From NCBI GenBank assembly GCA_964019425.1, contig OZ025808.1, forward strand, positions 930,001 through 994,000: a stretch of DNA of 64,000 nucleotides, in the 5' to 3' direction. The notes beneath the pieces are model-generated. The model was not told the origin of the DNA. It worked only from the letters and a program-made list of their open reading frames with translations, and made no database searches. Source of the DNA: Flectonema sp. DT1601 (lineage: Eukaryota; Euglenozoa; Diplonemea; Diplonemida; Diplonemidae). Positions 22,867 through 33,200 of the stretch are shown here, piece after piece. Position 1 is the stretch's first letter. Each line of letters opens with the position of its first letter. A program made the position numbers and the translations under genes.

Positions 22867-24069
22867 TGTTAAGTATTCACATTCTCACTGCACCAACTGC
22901 AAAGATAAGATACCTTGCTCATTGAAGAATTGTGATCTTGAGATACTCAGAAGGGTTATCAACTGTCTCAATGGAGATGATGAAGATAGTGATGATAATA
23001 CCTACCGGGAGTCAGATGATAGCGGGGCTGAGAGTTTCTACGGTAGCGAAGAGGAGGAGGAGGAGGAGGAGGAGGAGGAGAAGGAGGAGGAGAAGGATAA
23101 CACCGGCACAATAACCCACAGCGCCTTCGTGCGCAAGAGTATATTAGGCCAGACTAATAAGCAGCTAGTACAGGAGAAGGCCCGAGTTCCCGTTGATGAG
23201 TTCCTCAAGATTATGCTAGCTGAGATTAAGACGTACGAGACTCACCATCAATTAGCGACAAACCAGACCACCCAGTACAGACAGTTTCTCGATACCCTTC
23301 CGAGAGGCCACTTTGGGGTTTTCATGGATTTTTCCGCTAAGTTCATAAATCAGTCGTTCGAGGCCTTCCAAGAGGCAGTATTCGGTCAGATTAAGACATC
23401 GATCCTTGTCTGCGTGGTCGCGAGTGTATCAGGCGGGACTGTGGCTTATAACACTCAGTTTTATATTTCACCAGTCAACAAACAAGATTCCCAATGGGTC
23501 ATTTGTGCGATAGAAAACCTCCATAGCAAGGTGCTCGGTGACTCCCCGGTTCACTACTGGTGTGACGGGGCATCGCACTTTCACAACCGCTTTTTACTCA
23601 ACTGCGGGAGGGTCCGATCAGCATCAATTTCTGGGCAGCTGGACACGGAAAGGGACTGTGGGACTCGGAGGGATGGCAGCTAAAAAAAGCAGTTAATCGG
23701 GTTAATAAGCAATGCAAGATGACAAGAGCAAAAATACCTGATTCCAGGGCAGTTACAAAGTGGGCACAACAGCATTTTCAGGTTCCGGTGAGCGGTCTTA
23801 AGGTCAAGTCCCGACATTTCCACTACCAGCCCAAGGAGGACATTACTGCCATGGAGCACTACACCAAGCTTAAATTCAAGCACATCTCCATGTTTTTCTC
23901 GTTTCACAGCAGTGACAAGGAGGGCGATGTCCTGACTCGCAACCTAACCTGCTGCTGTCAATCTTGTCTCGAAGGAGAATGGAGTGAATGTCTACGTTCT
24001 ACCGCAAAATCTAACAAATACAACGGAGCTAGTCAGACTCCTGTGGACTACAAACACAAAAGTGCGTAG
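22867..24069 (+). pseudogene. DDE transposase of element D, frameshifted
   Basis: Frame one (from 22867 to about 23610) holds a Cys/His-rich start (HCTNCKDKIPC), an acidic Glu-rich stretch from a (GAG)n run at 23052-23094, the first Asp motif FGVFMDFSAKF, and the second YWCDGASHFHNR. Near 23610 the frame shifts; the signature FWAAGHGKGLWDSEG then reads in the next frame, followed by 23719-24069, which ends with a Cys cluster CCCQSCLEGEWSEC. This order (D, DG, HGKG..D, Cys-rich tail) is that of a cut-and-paste transposase family related to the one at 10354-11021. The frameshift and the interruption by element C make it non-functional. Confidence 0.7.
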
Positions 24070-24504
24070 TGCATGGTCACATACAGTGTTACAGTGTTAC
24101 GGTGTTACAAGTGTAAAAAACAATCATAACGGGCATTCATTGGTACTTGTTAAGGTTTCATCATCCGATTTTTTTTTTATTTGAATCAGAGTCATACCAA
24201 AATGGCAGAAAAACACCCGATTTACTATTTTCCTCTACAGAGTTACAGATTGCATCAAGCACAAGATCAGCAAAAAGTGTGTTGGCAGATACCGGTGTGG
24301 TGGAAATTTTAATCCCAGGGGCGCATTTGGAACCTCGCTGGAAAAAGAAATAAATAGCCGCCGAGGTTGACCTTTTTTCTCCTAATTGTTGCATTTATTT
24401 TATACTAGGGGCAAAATTATCACTTTTTGGAGCCAGTGATATTTAGAGTGAGAGTATTTTATTTTTAAATTGAGTAATTCTTACCCAGACAAACAATAAG
24501 TGAA
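24070..24504. other. Spacer between element D and the first host gene
   Basis: Contains three direct copies of a GTGTTAC motif (24088-24112) and about 300 bp without a recognisable gene. It ends in the 5' leader of the PIH1-domain gene. Confidence 0.5.
24471..24488 (+). promoter_or_regulatory. Candidate spliced-leader acceptor for the PIH1 gene
   Basis: TAATTCTTACCCAG followed 17 nt later by the ATG at 24505. The pyrimidine content is moderate. Confidence 0.45.
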
Positions 24505-26238
24505 ATGAATCTCTCAGATTCTGATGTGAAGAAGATTTCGGAAGGTTGCTTGGGCGACGCAGATTTTATGAAAACTTTTAAAGAAGCTGTCGGAGATATG
24601 GAAATTCCTGATCCTCAAAAAGACCCCACCGGACACATGGAGTTCCTAAAGAAAATTCAAGAAAAACTAATGGACTCAACAATTAGAAATAGGGAAGGTG
24701 AGGTATTTGAAGATAAGGAGGGAACGTGGACTTACACGGTACCAGAACCATCTTTCTGCATTAAGACAGTATCTGGTAATAAAAAGGTTTTTATAAATAT
24801 TTGTAAGTCGAAGGCAATTGCGGAGCCAATGCCCATGTCGAATGACGAAATTGAAGAATCCGGTATGCAGAACGAGGATCTTCAGTTTCGGGTTCCGATT
24901 TCAATTGGACCAGCAAGAGTTGAAAAAGACAAGGCTGGGACACCGTCCATTGTGTACGACATTGCAGTGAATCCAACAACACTCGAAAAGTGCAGCAACG
25001 ATCCTGAATTTAAAAGACTAGTCTGCGCAATGTGCCTCTACGGTCTGAAGCAAAAACATGAGCCAGAACTGAACGCCGACCAATATAAGCAACCGAATCT
25101 TCGATGTAAAGGTGTCCCGGTAATTCAACGCGTTAGGATGTCTCGGCAAACTAATTCTTTTAACAATGAAATTAGTCTACCAAATGGTGAGAAGCAGCAG
25201 TCATCAGAAACACCTTCCGCAACACAAACGGATCAACCGAAGGCTAAAATTGAAGTAATCTCCGAAACTAAGACTGAAGATAGCAACCAGCAAAAAAAGC
25301 AGGTTTCGTTTTATGAAGCTACCAAAATAGATACACCGGAAGAAGAAGATGAAGAATCTAACAAACGGAGTATCACAATCGAGGAAGAAGGAGAATATGA
25401 ATGGTCTTCTCATAAGTACCCAGCGCAGAACAGTTATTGGCAGGAAAGGCAAAAGGTACCTGAAATGCTACGACTCAGTATCCACATTCCAGAAGTAGAA
25501 AAATCCATCGCTGAGTGCGATGTGTCTATCGATTGCAATATCATCACTTTGTCCATCACTGAGGGTGATGCTGAACCGTTTGAAACAATAAAACTAAAAT
25601 TCCCGGTCAATTCCGAGCCAGTCAAGGCACGCTTTGTAAAAAAGAAAAAAATCCTAACTCTGACTTTGGCAGTTCAACTTCCAGACGAAGTGATTCAGAA
25701 GAGCGATCGGGTTACTCAGTCCTGTGCGGAACAGCAAAAGGAAGAAGAAGAACAATCCGCTAAGGAACGAGAGCAGGAAGAGGTACGGCGAGAACATCAG
25801 GAACGAGTTGAAAGGCAGAAAAAAGAAGACGAAACACAACAGGAATTCAACAAGAACTTGGTTGAAGCAGCTAAATCGATTCAGGCTGGGGGTGTCCCTC
25901 CGGAGCTGGAAAAAATGGTTACCGATCTGCCTCCAGAAGAAGCACGAACACTACTCGCCCGCCTAACAGATGGAAAGATACGTGGTGATTCTGTTGATCA
26001 GCTACTTGAAAAGCTCCCCAAAACTGCAGTTAGCTCTCTTATAAATGTCATCCGTGACAAGCTTGGTCTTGCACCAGTCCCCCAACCAGACCAAAAGGTA
26101 AAACAACAGTCGGACGACAAAGATGTTTCACCTGAAGACGATGATGATGACCACCATCACTATGGATTTGATAAGATGTCAGAGAAGTTATTCGGTGTTA
26201 AATTAAAGAATCGATACATGTTTGCATTAGATCTGTGA
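24505..26238 (+). CDS. PIH1 domain-containing protein (axonemal dynein assembly factor type)
   Basis: 577 residues. PIH proteins are R2TP/HSP90 co-chaperones that help pre-assemble axonemal dyneins in the cytoplasm. Residues about 75-205 form the PIH1 N domain: PEPSFCIKT, KKVFINICKSKAI, the RVPISIGPARVEKDKAG segment, YDIAVNPTTL, and a closing LYGLKQKHE/LRCKGVP. Residues about 318-394 read as the C-terminal CS-like beta domain (LRLSIHIPEVEKSIAECDV to LTLTLAVQL). A charged Glu/Lys coiled coil follows (about 400-455), and the C-terminus is acidic with DDDDDHHHYG. The length and order are closer to Kintoun/DNAAF2-like or PIH1D-type proteins; the exact subfamily is not assigned. The first ATG after the acceptor is used. 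Its presence indicates motile flagella. Confidence 0.85.
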   Translation: MNLSDSDVKKISEGCLGDADFMKTFKEAVGDMEIPDPQKDPTGHMEFLKKIQEKLMDSTIRNREGEVFEDKEGTWTYTVPEPSFCIKTVSGNKKVFINICKSKAIAEPMPMSNDEIEESGMQNEDLQFRVPISIGPARVEKDKAGTPSIVYDIAVNPTTLEKCSNDPEFKRLVCAMCLYGLKQKHEPELNADQYKQPNLRCKGVPVIQRVRMSRQTNSFNNEISLPNGEKQQSSETPSATQTDQPKAKIEVISETKTEDSNQQKKQVSFYEATKIDTPEEEDEESNKRSITIEEEGEYEWSSHKYPAQNSYWQERQKVPEMLRLSIHIPEVEKSIAECDVSIDCNIITLSITEGDAEPFETIKLKFPVNSEPVKARFVKKKKILTLTLAVQLPDEVIQKSDRVTQSCAEQQKEEEEQSAKEREQEEVRREHQERVERQKKEDETQQEFNKNLVEAAKSIQAGGVPPELEKMVTDLPPEEARTLLARLTDGKIRGDSVDQLLEKLPKTAVSSLINVIRDKLGLAPVPQPDQKVKQQSDDKDVSPEDDDDDHHHYGFDKMSEKLFGVKLKNRYMFALDL

Positions 26239-26784
26239 ATCCATTTCAACCTTTTTACTGATACTCAATTGGTGTTATTGCTTAATTCGTAATTTAATTT
26301 GAAACAAAAAGAAAAATAAACCCGATGGAGTTGGAATACAGACAATGTATGTATGAAGACAGCTACCCTACAGTTACTGCACGGACAGAATGTGTGTGTT
26401 GAACTAATATCGACACAGTAGGTGTCTTTTGCAGTGCTCAAAGTAAGAATCCCAACAGCTGCCGGCCTAATTAATTTGCTTTCCCACCCTTTTCTTTATT
26501 TTTCTAAAAGAGTTATTTCTTGGTTTCTTTTCCCTTTTCCTTTTCCCTTTTTTTTTTTTTTTTTTTGAGTCTAGTCATAGACTTTCCAAAGAAATAAACA
26601 AAAAAACACACAATTGGGATAATCCATTCTTAAGCTTCATCGGCGTTGCCGAATTGGTGGCAAGTTTCCACCTTTAATAAAAAGTAGCGGTTTAATTTCT
26701 CAAACTAATTTTGATAATTAATTTTACAGTTATTATTTCCCATGGACACTGTCATTCTCTGAGCAATAAATACTGACTGTGTGT
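26239..26784. other. Intergenic spacer
   Basis: A/T-rich, with a T run at 26550-26567 and a (TG)n stretch just before the next gene. No ORF of note. Presumably 3' UTR of the upstream gene and the splice region of the downstream one. Confidence 0.6.
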
Positions 26785-26808
26785 GTGTGTTTATCTTTTT
26801 ATTATCAG
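26785..26808 (+). promoter_or_regulatory. Candidate spliced-leader acceptor for the proline-rich gene
   Basis: TTTATCTTTTTATTATCAG, 10 nt before the ATG at 26819. Because transcripts would begin at this AG, in-frame codons upstream (a GTG at 26783) cannot be the start. Confidence 0.6.
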
Positions 26809-26818
26809 GACATCTGTT

Positions 26819-29236
26819 ATGGATAATTGGAATATTCATGTTAATAAAAGAGGATCATATATGAATCACTCTCCTCCAGAGAGAAAATCAAGACCGATGG
26901 AGGGATCGTGGCAGTATGTGTGGGGAGGGAGTTCGTGGAATTTAGCTTGGGTTCCGTCTGTGGGTTATCAGTCTCGTGGAGCAGCGCAACCACCACCACC
27001 GCCGCCGCCGCCACCCTCTGGGCAATACTCACCTCATTATTATCATCCACAAAGTCAGAGTATTCCTCGTCCCTGGTCAAGATCTGCTGAACCACAACGG
27101 GGAGCGTACTGGCAGACTGATGATGATCAGATGTACGAGTCTCGGAGGTCACCACGACAAGTAAAAAAATCGAGACGTGCTTCACCTACGAGAAATTATA
27201 ATTCATCAACTAGTAATCATGCTTTAGAATCTACTCAGAGAGAGTTATCACGTCTACGTGAAAGGATTCAAACTCTGGAGGCACAGCGCGCAGCTGATCA
27301 GCAGGAACTCAACAATGGACTCACGGAGGATGAACTTTTAGAGGATGTTGATGACATTCACTTTGGACAAAATATTTCCGTCGTGTGCGAGCAGCTGAAA
27401 TGTGATGACATCAGTGTCGTTTGCGGTCCGGAGATGTTTTCAATTCGAGACCCGTACACTAATGATGTCCTCTTAGAGAGAGGCTATGACCATATCACAA
27501 AAGTATTTATCCAAAGTGAGAAGGTTATCGTCGATACTGTAGACCACAGTCCTATTTACTTAATACCAGAGGTACGAACACAAGGGATTACGATGGCCAG
27601 AGTGATTGCTGCCAAAGTTGGTTTACCGGCTCCTTCTCCACGTGTTAATAGCAGAAGTAGATCAAAGTCTCCAAAGAATAGACGATCTGTCTCACCTCAG
27701 TATGAATGTAGACGGGCAATTGATAAAATTCAAACAGCGATGAGAACAATTGACAGAACTGGTTCACCACCTCGTCAGCAAGAGTCTTATCAATACTACG
27801 ATCCCGTGTACTCTCCAAGTAGTGGTCGGAGACCTGATATATCATCACGATCTCAGCTTGATGTTGGCCTTGGATCGGGTGCTTGGGCTAAGGCTCAGTG
27901 GGGAAAACAGTTGGCGCAGCCGGTTACATCACCATCTGCCGGATCACCTGTCTCCTTTACTCCGTCAACAATTGAAAGAAGTAGAGACTCTACATCTCCG
28001 AGAAGTGTATTTTCACCAGCGACTGACTCACAGCCTCCACCTCCTCCAGGCATGCCGCCACCTGAATCCTTGATGTCAATTAAGGACATGTCCTCTGATG
28101 TGTCTCCAATAGTGGAAATGTCTGTTACTAAGGTCCCACCCCCGCCGATGCCTGCGGGTGGAGGGGCACCTCCACCAGCTCCAACGATACCAAAGTCACT
28201 TCCGAATGCTCCGCCACCGCCTGTAGCGCCTGGCGGAGGCTTGCCGCCTTCTGCACTTAAACCTCCCCCTCCGATGGGAATTCCAAAGATGCCAGTGGGA
28301 GTTCCGCCACCTGCACCAGCTGCCCCATCACCTGGGCCACCCGCACCTCCTTCAGCATCAGGATCGAAGGTGCCACCTGCTCCTGTGAATGTTCCAACGG
28401 GGCCACCTGCAGCACCCAAGGCACCTGGCGCTCCGCAGTCATCTGAATCACCTCCTCCAGCACCGAAGGCTCCGGGACCGCCCGCTCCTCCGAAGGCACC
28501 CACTGCACCTGGACCTCCGGCACCGCCAGCACCGGGACCACCTGCTGCTCCAAAAGCACCTGCTCCTCCAGCGCCGACTGCACCGAAAGCGCCAGGACCG
28601 CCGTCACCACCAAAGGCACCAGCTGCTCCGGCTCCTCCGGCACCAGGCGCGCCTAAAGCTCCAGGGCCACCTGCTCCTCCAGCGCCGGCTGCGCCTAAAG
28701 CTCCAGGGCCACCGTCACCACCAAAGGCACCGGGTGCTCCCCCAGCGCCAGGTGCGCCTAAAGCACCGGGGGCACCGTCACCACCAAAGGCACCAGCTGC
28801 TCCGGCTCCTCCGGCACCAGGTGCACCTAAAGCACCAGGGCCACCTGCTCCTCCAGCGCCGGCTGCGCCTAAAGCTCCAGGGCCACCTTCACCACCAAAG
28901 GCACCGGGTGCTCCCCCAGCGCCGGGTGCGCCGAAAGCACCGGGGGCACCAGCGCCGCCAAAAGCACCAGGGCCGCCTGCTCCTCCGAAAGCACCTGCCG
29001 CTCCTCCAGCTCCGGGTGCGCCGAAGGCACCTGGACCACCATCACCACCTAAAGCACCAGGGCCGCCTGCTCCTCCGAAAGCGCCCGGTCCTCCGGCACC
29101 TCCACCTGCTCCCGGTGCGCCTAAAGCGCCAGCTCCTCCAAAAGCACCGGCTGCACCGGGTGTTCCTGCTCCTCCGAAAGCGCCTGCTCCTCCTAAGGCA
29201 CCTGGGGTACCAAAAGCACCACCGCCACCGAAATAA
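26819..29236 (+). CDS. Proline-rich coiled-coil protein, function unknown
   Basis: 805 residues from the ATG after the acceptor. The N-terminal ~130 residues are disordered with a run of nine Pro and Arg/Ser-rich patches. About 135-165 is a short coiled coil (QRELSRLRERIQTLEAQ). About 175-275 is the only globular-looking part, with two related strands (ISVVCEQL / ISVVCGPE) and KVFIQSEKVIVDTVD; I do not recognise its fold. From about 400 to the end is a repetitive Pro/Ala/Gly/Lys domain built on APKAPGPP/APPAP units, with the longer block repeated at DNA level (about 28620-28760 and 28795-28930). It could bind profilin, SH3 or WW partners or be a structural element; that is inference. It lies between two genes of unrelated function. 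The gene model is sound; the role is unknown. Confidence 0.8.
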   Translation: MDNWNIHVNKRGSYMNHSPPERKSRPMEGSWQYVWGGSSWNLAWVPSVGYQSRGAAQPPPPPPPPPSGQYSPHYYHPQSQSIPRPWSRSAEPQRGAYWQTDDDQMYESRRSPRQVKKSRRASPTRNYNSSTSNHALESTQRELSRLRERIQTLEAQRAADQQELNNGLTEDELLEDVDDIHFGQNISVVCEQLKCDDISVVCGPEMFSIRDPYTNDVLLERGYDHITKVFIQSEKVIVDTVDHSPIYLIPEVRTQGITMARVIAAKVGLPAPSPRVNSRSRSKSPKNRRSVSPQYECRRAIDKIQTAMRTIDRTGSPPRQQESYQYYDPVYSPSSGRRPDISSRSQLDVGLGSGAWAKAQWGKQLAQPVTSPSAGSPVSFTPSTIERSRDSTSPRSVFSPATDSQPPPPPGMPPPESLMSIKDMSSDVSPIVEMSVTKVPPPPMPAGGGAPPPAPTIPKSLPNAPPPPVAPGGGLPPSALKPPPPMGIPKMPVGVPPPAPAAPSPGPPAPPSASGSKVPPAPVNVPTGPPAAPKAPGAPQSSESPPPAPKAPGPPAPPKAPTAPGPPAPPAPGPPAAPKAPAPPAPTAPKAPGPPSPPKAPAAPAPPAPGAPKAPGPPAPPAPAAPKAPGPPSPPKAPGAPPAPGAPKAPGAPSPPKAPAAPAPPAPGAPKAPGPPAPPAPAAPKAPGPPSPPKAPGAPPAPGAPKAPGAPAPPKAPGPPAPPKAPAAPPAPGAPKAPGPPSPPKAPGPPAPPKAPGPPAPPPAPGAPKAPAPPKAPAAPGVPAPPKAPAPPKAPGVPKAPPPPK

Positions 29237-30158
29237 TTTCATGCGCAGGTTGTGTCTTATTGACTTGTAGTTTAATGAAAAATTCTGTTTATCGATTCGA
29301 TTTTGTAAGGAGTAAACTGGTCCTCTTGTAAAACTTTTAGTTATTATGACTAAACTAATTGTAGTTTTTGAGATTTCATTGTTTGTTTCAATTAAGATTA
29401 CCGTGTATCAAATTACTCCCTTCCCTTCACTACCTGTTCCTTTCCTTTCCCTTCGTTTTTCTTCTCTTTTTCCCTTTCTTTTTTTTGCAACTCATAAGCA
29501 ATACGTAAACCGTTATGTAACCTCCTGGAGGGATGATCTCTTTTTTGTACTTATTTTTTTGATCAGCTGATAGCAAAAAAAAAAAAAAAAAAAAAAGAAA
29601 AAAAAAGAAAGAAGAAAAGTGAAATCTTATATAAAAGGATTTTATTACGCCCCGTCTCATAGTTGTGTGTTACTGAACCTTTCGAAAATAAGAACAACAA
29701 CAACAACAACATCTATTAACGTTCTCCGACAGGAAAGACCGCATTAACGACGACGGTGTGGAAATGAATAAAGAAAACTGAATGATGAATGAACGTGTTT
29801 CCATTCTGATTTCCTGTATAAAGGGAAAAAAACAAATAAAATAAATAGCGATTCATTACCTGCTTTTTTAATCAATCGTTGGAACCTACGATTTACCGAC
29901 ACGTAGGGCAGCTGTATAGTAATGATTTCCTGTAGTTGTAACTCTCCCCTCGGCAGAGGCCTCCAGAATGTTAGTCTGTTGTTAATGTTGAGACGATAGT
30001 ACTCTCAGACATCTGTGTTGTCATTCTGGGGTTCCCCTTCAACAACACAACAGATGTAAAACAGGTTTTGTTTTGTGCCATTAGCATTCTTCAGTATCAC
30101 AACAGGTAATCAAACAGAAAGATTGATGTTGTGGAATTTAACTTTCTGTGCGATCCAT
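29237..30158. other. Intergenic spacer
   Basis: Contains a poly-A/purine tract at 29574-29620 and an (AAC)n run at 29694-29711. No gene is recognised. Likely UTR and intergenic DNA. Confidence 0.55.
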
Positions 30159-30179
30159 TTAATTTCTTTCCCACCACAG
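30159..30179 (+). promoter_or_regulatory. Candidate spliced-leader acceptor for the Met/Cys-rich gene
   Basis: TTAATTTCTTTCCCACCACAG, 28 nt before the ATG at 30208. Confidence 0.6.
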
Positions 30180-30207
30180 CGCAAATAACAACTAGTTGTA
30201 AGTTCAA

Positions 30208-33200
30208 ATGAATAAGTTGATGATTACCCTCTTTGCGGGGTTGGCAGTCTTTGCCAACGGACAGCAGAATTGCAGTATGATGAATTGCCCACCAGGACAG
30301 ATGTGTGACATGGCAACAGGATCCCCAATGTGTATGAACAGCACCAACAGTAGCAAAGGCTGTGCCCAGATGACTTGCCCACCGAGACAGATGTGCGACA
30401 TGTCAACTGGAACTGCCCGTTGCCAGCCATCCAACATGACCGACTGCTCTATGATGACGTGTCCAATGGGAACTAACTGTACCATGATGTCAGGAATGCC
30501 ATCATGCATGCCAAACAACATGACCAAGGACTGCTCCATGATGACGTGTCCAATGGGAACTAACTGTACCATGATGTCAGGAATGCCATCATGCATGCCA
30601 AACAACATGACCAAGGACTGCTCCATGATGAAGTGTCCAATGGGAACTAACTGTACCATGATGTCAGGAATGCCATCATGCATGCCAAACAACATGACCA
30701 AGGACTGCTCCATGATGAAGTGTCCAATGGGAACCAACTGCACCATGATGTCAGGAATGCCATCATGTATGCCAAGCAACATGACTGACTGCACATCAGC
30801 GCCATGCCCAGCTGGACAGAAGTGTATGACATACTCGGGAATGTCGGTGTGCATGCCAAACAACATGACTAAGGACTGCTCCATGATGTCGTGCCCAATG
30901 GGAACTAACTGTACCATGATGTCAGGAATGCCATCATGCATGCCAAACAACATGACCAAAGACTGCTCCATGATGTCGTGCCCAATGGGAACTAACTGTA
31001 CCATGATGTCAGGAATGCCATCATGCATGCCAAACAACATGACCAAGGACTGCTCCATGATGAGGTGTCCAATGGGAGGTAAGTGTACCATGATGTCGGG
31101 AATGCCATTATGTATGCCAAAGAACATGACTGACTGCACATCAGCGCCATGCCCAGCTGGACAGAAGTGTATGACATACTCGGGAATGTCAGTGTGCATG
31201 CCAAACAACATGACTAAGGACTGCTCCATGATGTCGTGCCCAATGGGGAGCAACTGTAGCATGGCCGCAGGACTGCCAATGTGTATGCCAATGATGATGG
31301 ACTGCACAAACACAGCATGTGGAGGATTTATGAAATGTGAAATGATGGCACATGGAAAACCAATGTGTGTACCAGCTGTGTCTCCTAGCTGTGACACTTT
31401 TCAATGCGGACCTGGTATGATGTGTGCAATGCAGAAGGGAGCTCCAATGTGCAAACCAAGCAAGTCTGGAATGTGTGGTGGATCCAGTGGTAAGAACTGT
31501 CCAATGAAATATGAATGTGATGTATCTGTTTGCAATGGCACTACTGACTGTACTGGAGTATGTGTTCCAATGGTACTGAACGAGGGGGATGTTTGTATGT
31601 CAATGAGCATGTCCATGAAGAAAGATGACAGTTACCTATGCAAAGAAGGAACTACTTGCCAAGCGGATGCATCCGGCAAATACACCTGTCAGGCAACTAC
31701 CGAAGTTCGTTGCTACAGAGGAATGTGTGCTTCGAACCAGCGTTGCGTTGTAGAAGACATGAAAACTAAATGCATTGATATCCAAAAGGATCCTTGTGAC
31801 ATGTGTACTGATAATCAGATTTGCACTATTGACAAGAAATCAGGACAGGTCATGTGCGAAGAGATCAACGCTTGCCAAGAACTTCGTCACTACCAGGGAA
31901 TGCCACCGTGTGAGAAGGACTCCCAGTGTATGATTGAGCGCAACACAGCAAAGTGCAAAGCTGGAACAAAACCTACTGAAGACATGTGCGCTGGAAGAGC
32001 TGCTTCATCCCCAGACAGTACTGTTGCTTACTGCTCTGCATCTGGTAGATGTCCACCGGGATTCACTTGCAGTGGATGTGCTTCAACCTGTACCTGTGAC
32101 ATCTTCACTGGAAAGGAAATCTGTAACAAGGTTATGTGCAGACCAACTTGTGAATTGATCCCAGTTACCATTCCATGCATGTACGCACTTGAACGCAACG
32201 CTACTGCAGAGGACCGCGAGTACTGTTGCGACGAGGAAAAGATTGGCTGTGAGGTCTACGATTGCATGAGACCATCCCCAATAACTTCTGACGCTCAAAA
32301 GGAGTTCTGCTGCGTGCAATTCCCAATGGGAAGATGGTGTGGAAATACTACTCAGGGATACGATTGCCTCTCTGAACCGAGCATGTGGACATTTGAACAA
32401 CGTACGTACTGTTGCGAAATGGGTATTGGATGTCCGGTAGCGCAGTTCGACTGCTCACTTCCAGCAGATGCTATTTCGTTCATGGACAACGACGGTATGA
32501 CTATTGCTGTAGACACTCAAGCAACTGCTGGTTGGTCAGCAGCACGTAAGCAATACTGTTGTGATTTGACAAAGGTTGGATGTGAAACTCCTCAGCCAGC
32601 AAACAATGACTGCAGCGGTCCAGAAAATGCTCCTATCTGGGCTGGTGCCAAACGTCAGGATTGCTGCCGCTCTGATAACGTAGCTTGTGAACCAAAGAAG
32701 GATAACCCAACTAAACAATATTTGATGCTCTTAAAGGAGTGCCAAGCCTCACCTATTACTGAGACTAAGAGAATGATGTGCTGTAACCAACTTGGTCTAA
32801 GATGTAAGGCCACTGTTCACAACTGTTTTGAGGGTACTATGTGGAACTCAACAAAGAAAGACTGGTGTTGTACAAGAGAGAACTGTGGTTGTTCATTCGA
32901 TTGTACGATGTCCTCATCGAACTCAACTCAAATGTCTGAATGTTGTATGATGAAGGGTCTTCAGTGCACTGCTGTTCAGCAGCCAAAGAAGAACAGAACT
33001 ATCACACCTGCAGCAGGAATGAAGGGATTCAGAATGGCCATGAAGGGAAGCAAGAAGGACATCGAACTCAACCCAAAGCAGTTCTTGAGAGGAGTTAGAA
33101 AGGCCATCATTTCTACATCGAAAGCTCTGTTGACAAACCCAAAGGGATTGAGAATCTCATTTGTTGGTTGGCTCAAGGCTGGAACAAACAAGTTCCCGTC

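Larger units (their letters stand above)
20319..24400 (+). mobile_element. Older DDE transposon (element D), split by element C; ends approximate
   Basis: Defined by transposase coding on both sides of element C. To the left, 20347-20397 reads with a CRCRYHSQLL segment; to the right, from 22867 the same frame continues with HSHCTNCK. The left limit is where the host poly-A ends (about 20319). The right limit is not resolved: no matching TIR was found. The interior carries frame damage, so this copy is dead. Confidence 0.55.

Noticed and set aside
27895-29270. 202- and 293-codon ORFs overlapping the proline-rich domain
   Set aside because: Gly- or His/Arg-rich translations of GC-rich proline codons in other frames.
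30204-31397. 397-codon ORF on the minus strand
   Set aside because: Exactly antisense to the Met/Cys repeat gene; it stays open because the 87-bp units lack stops in that frame. No signal or domain, and all other genes are on the + strand.
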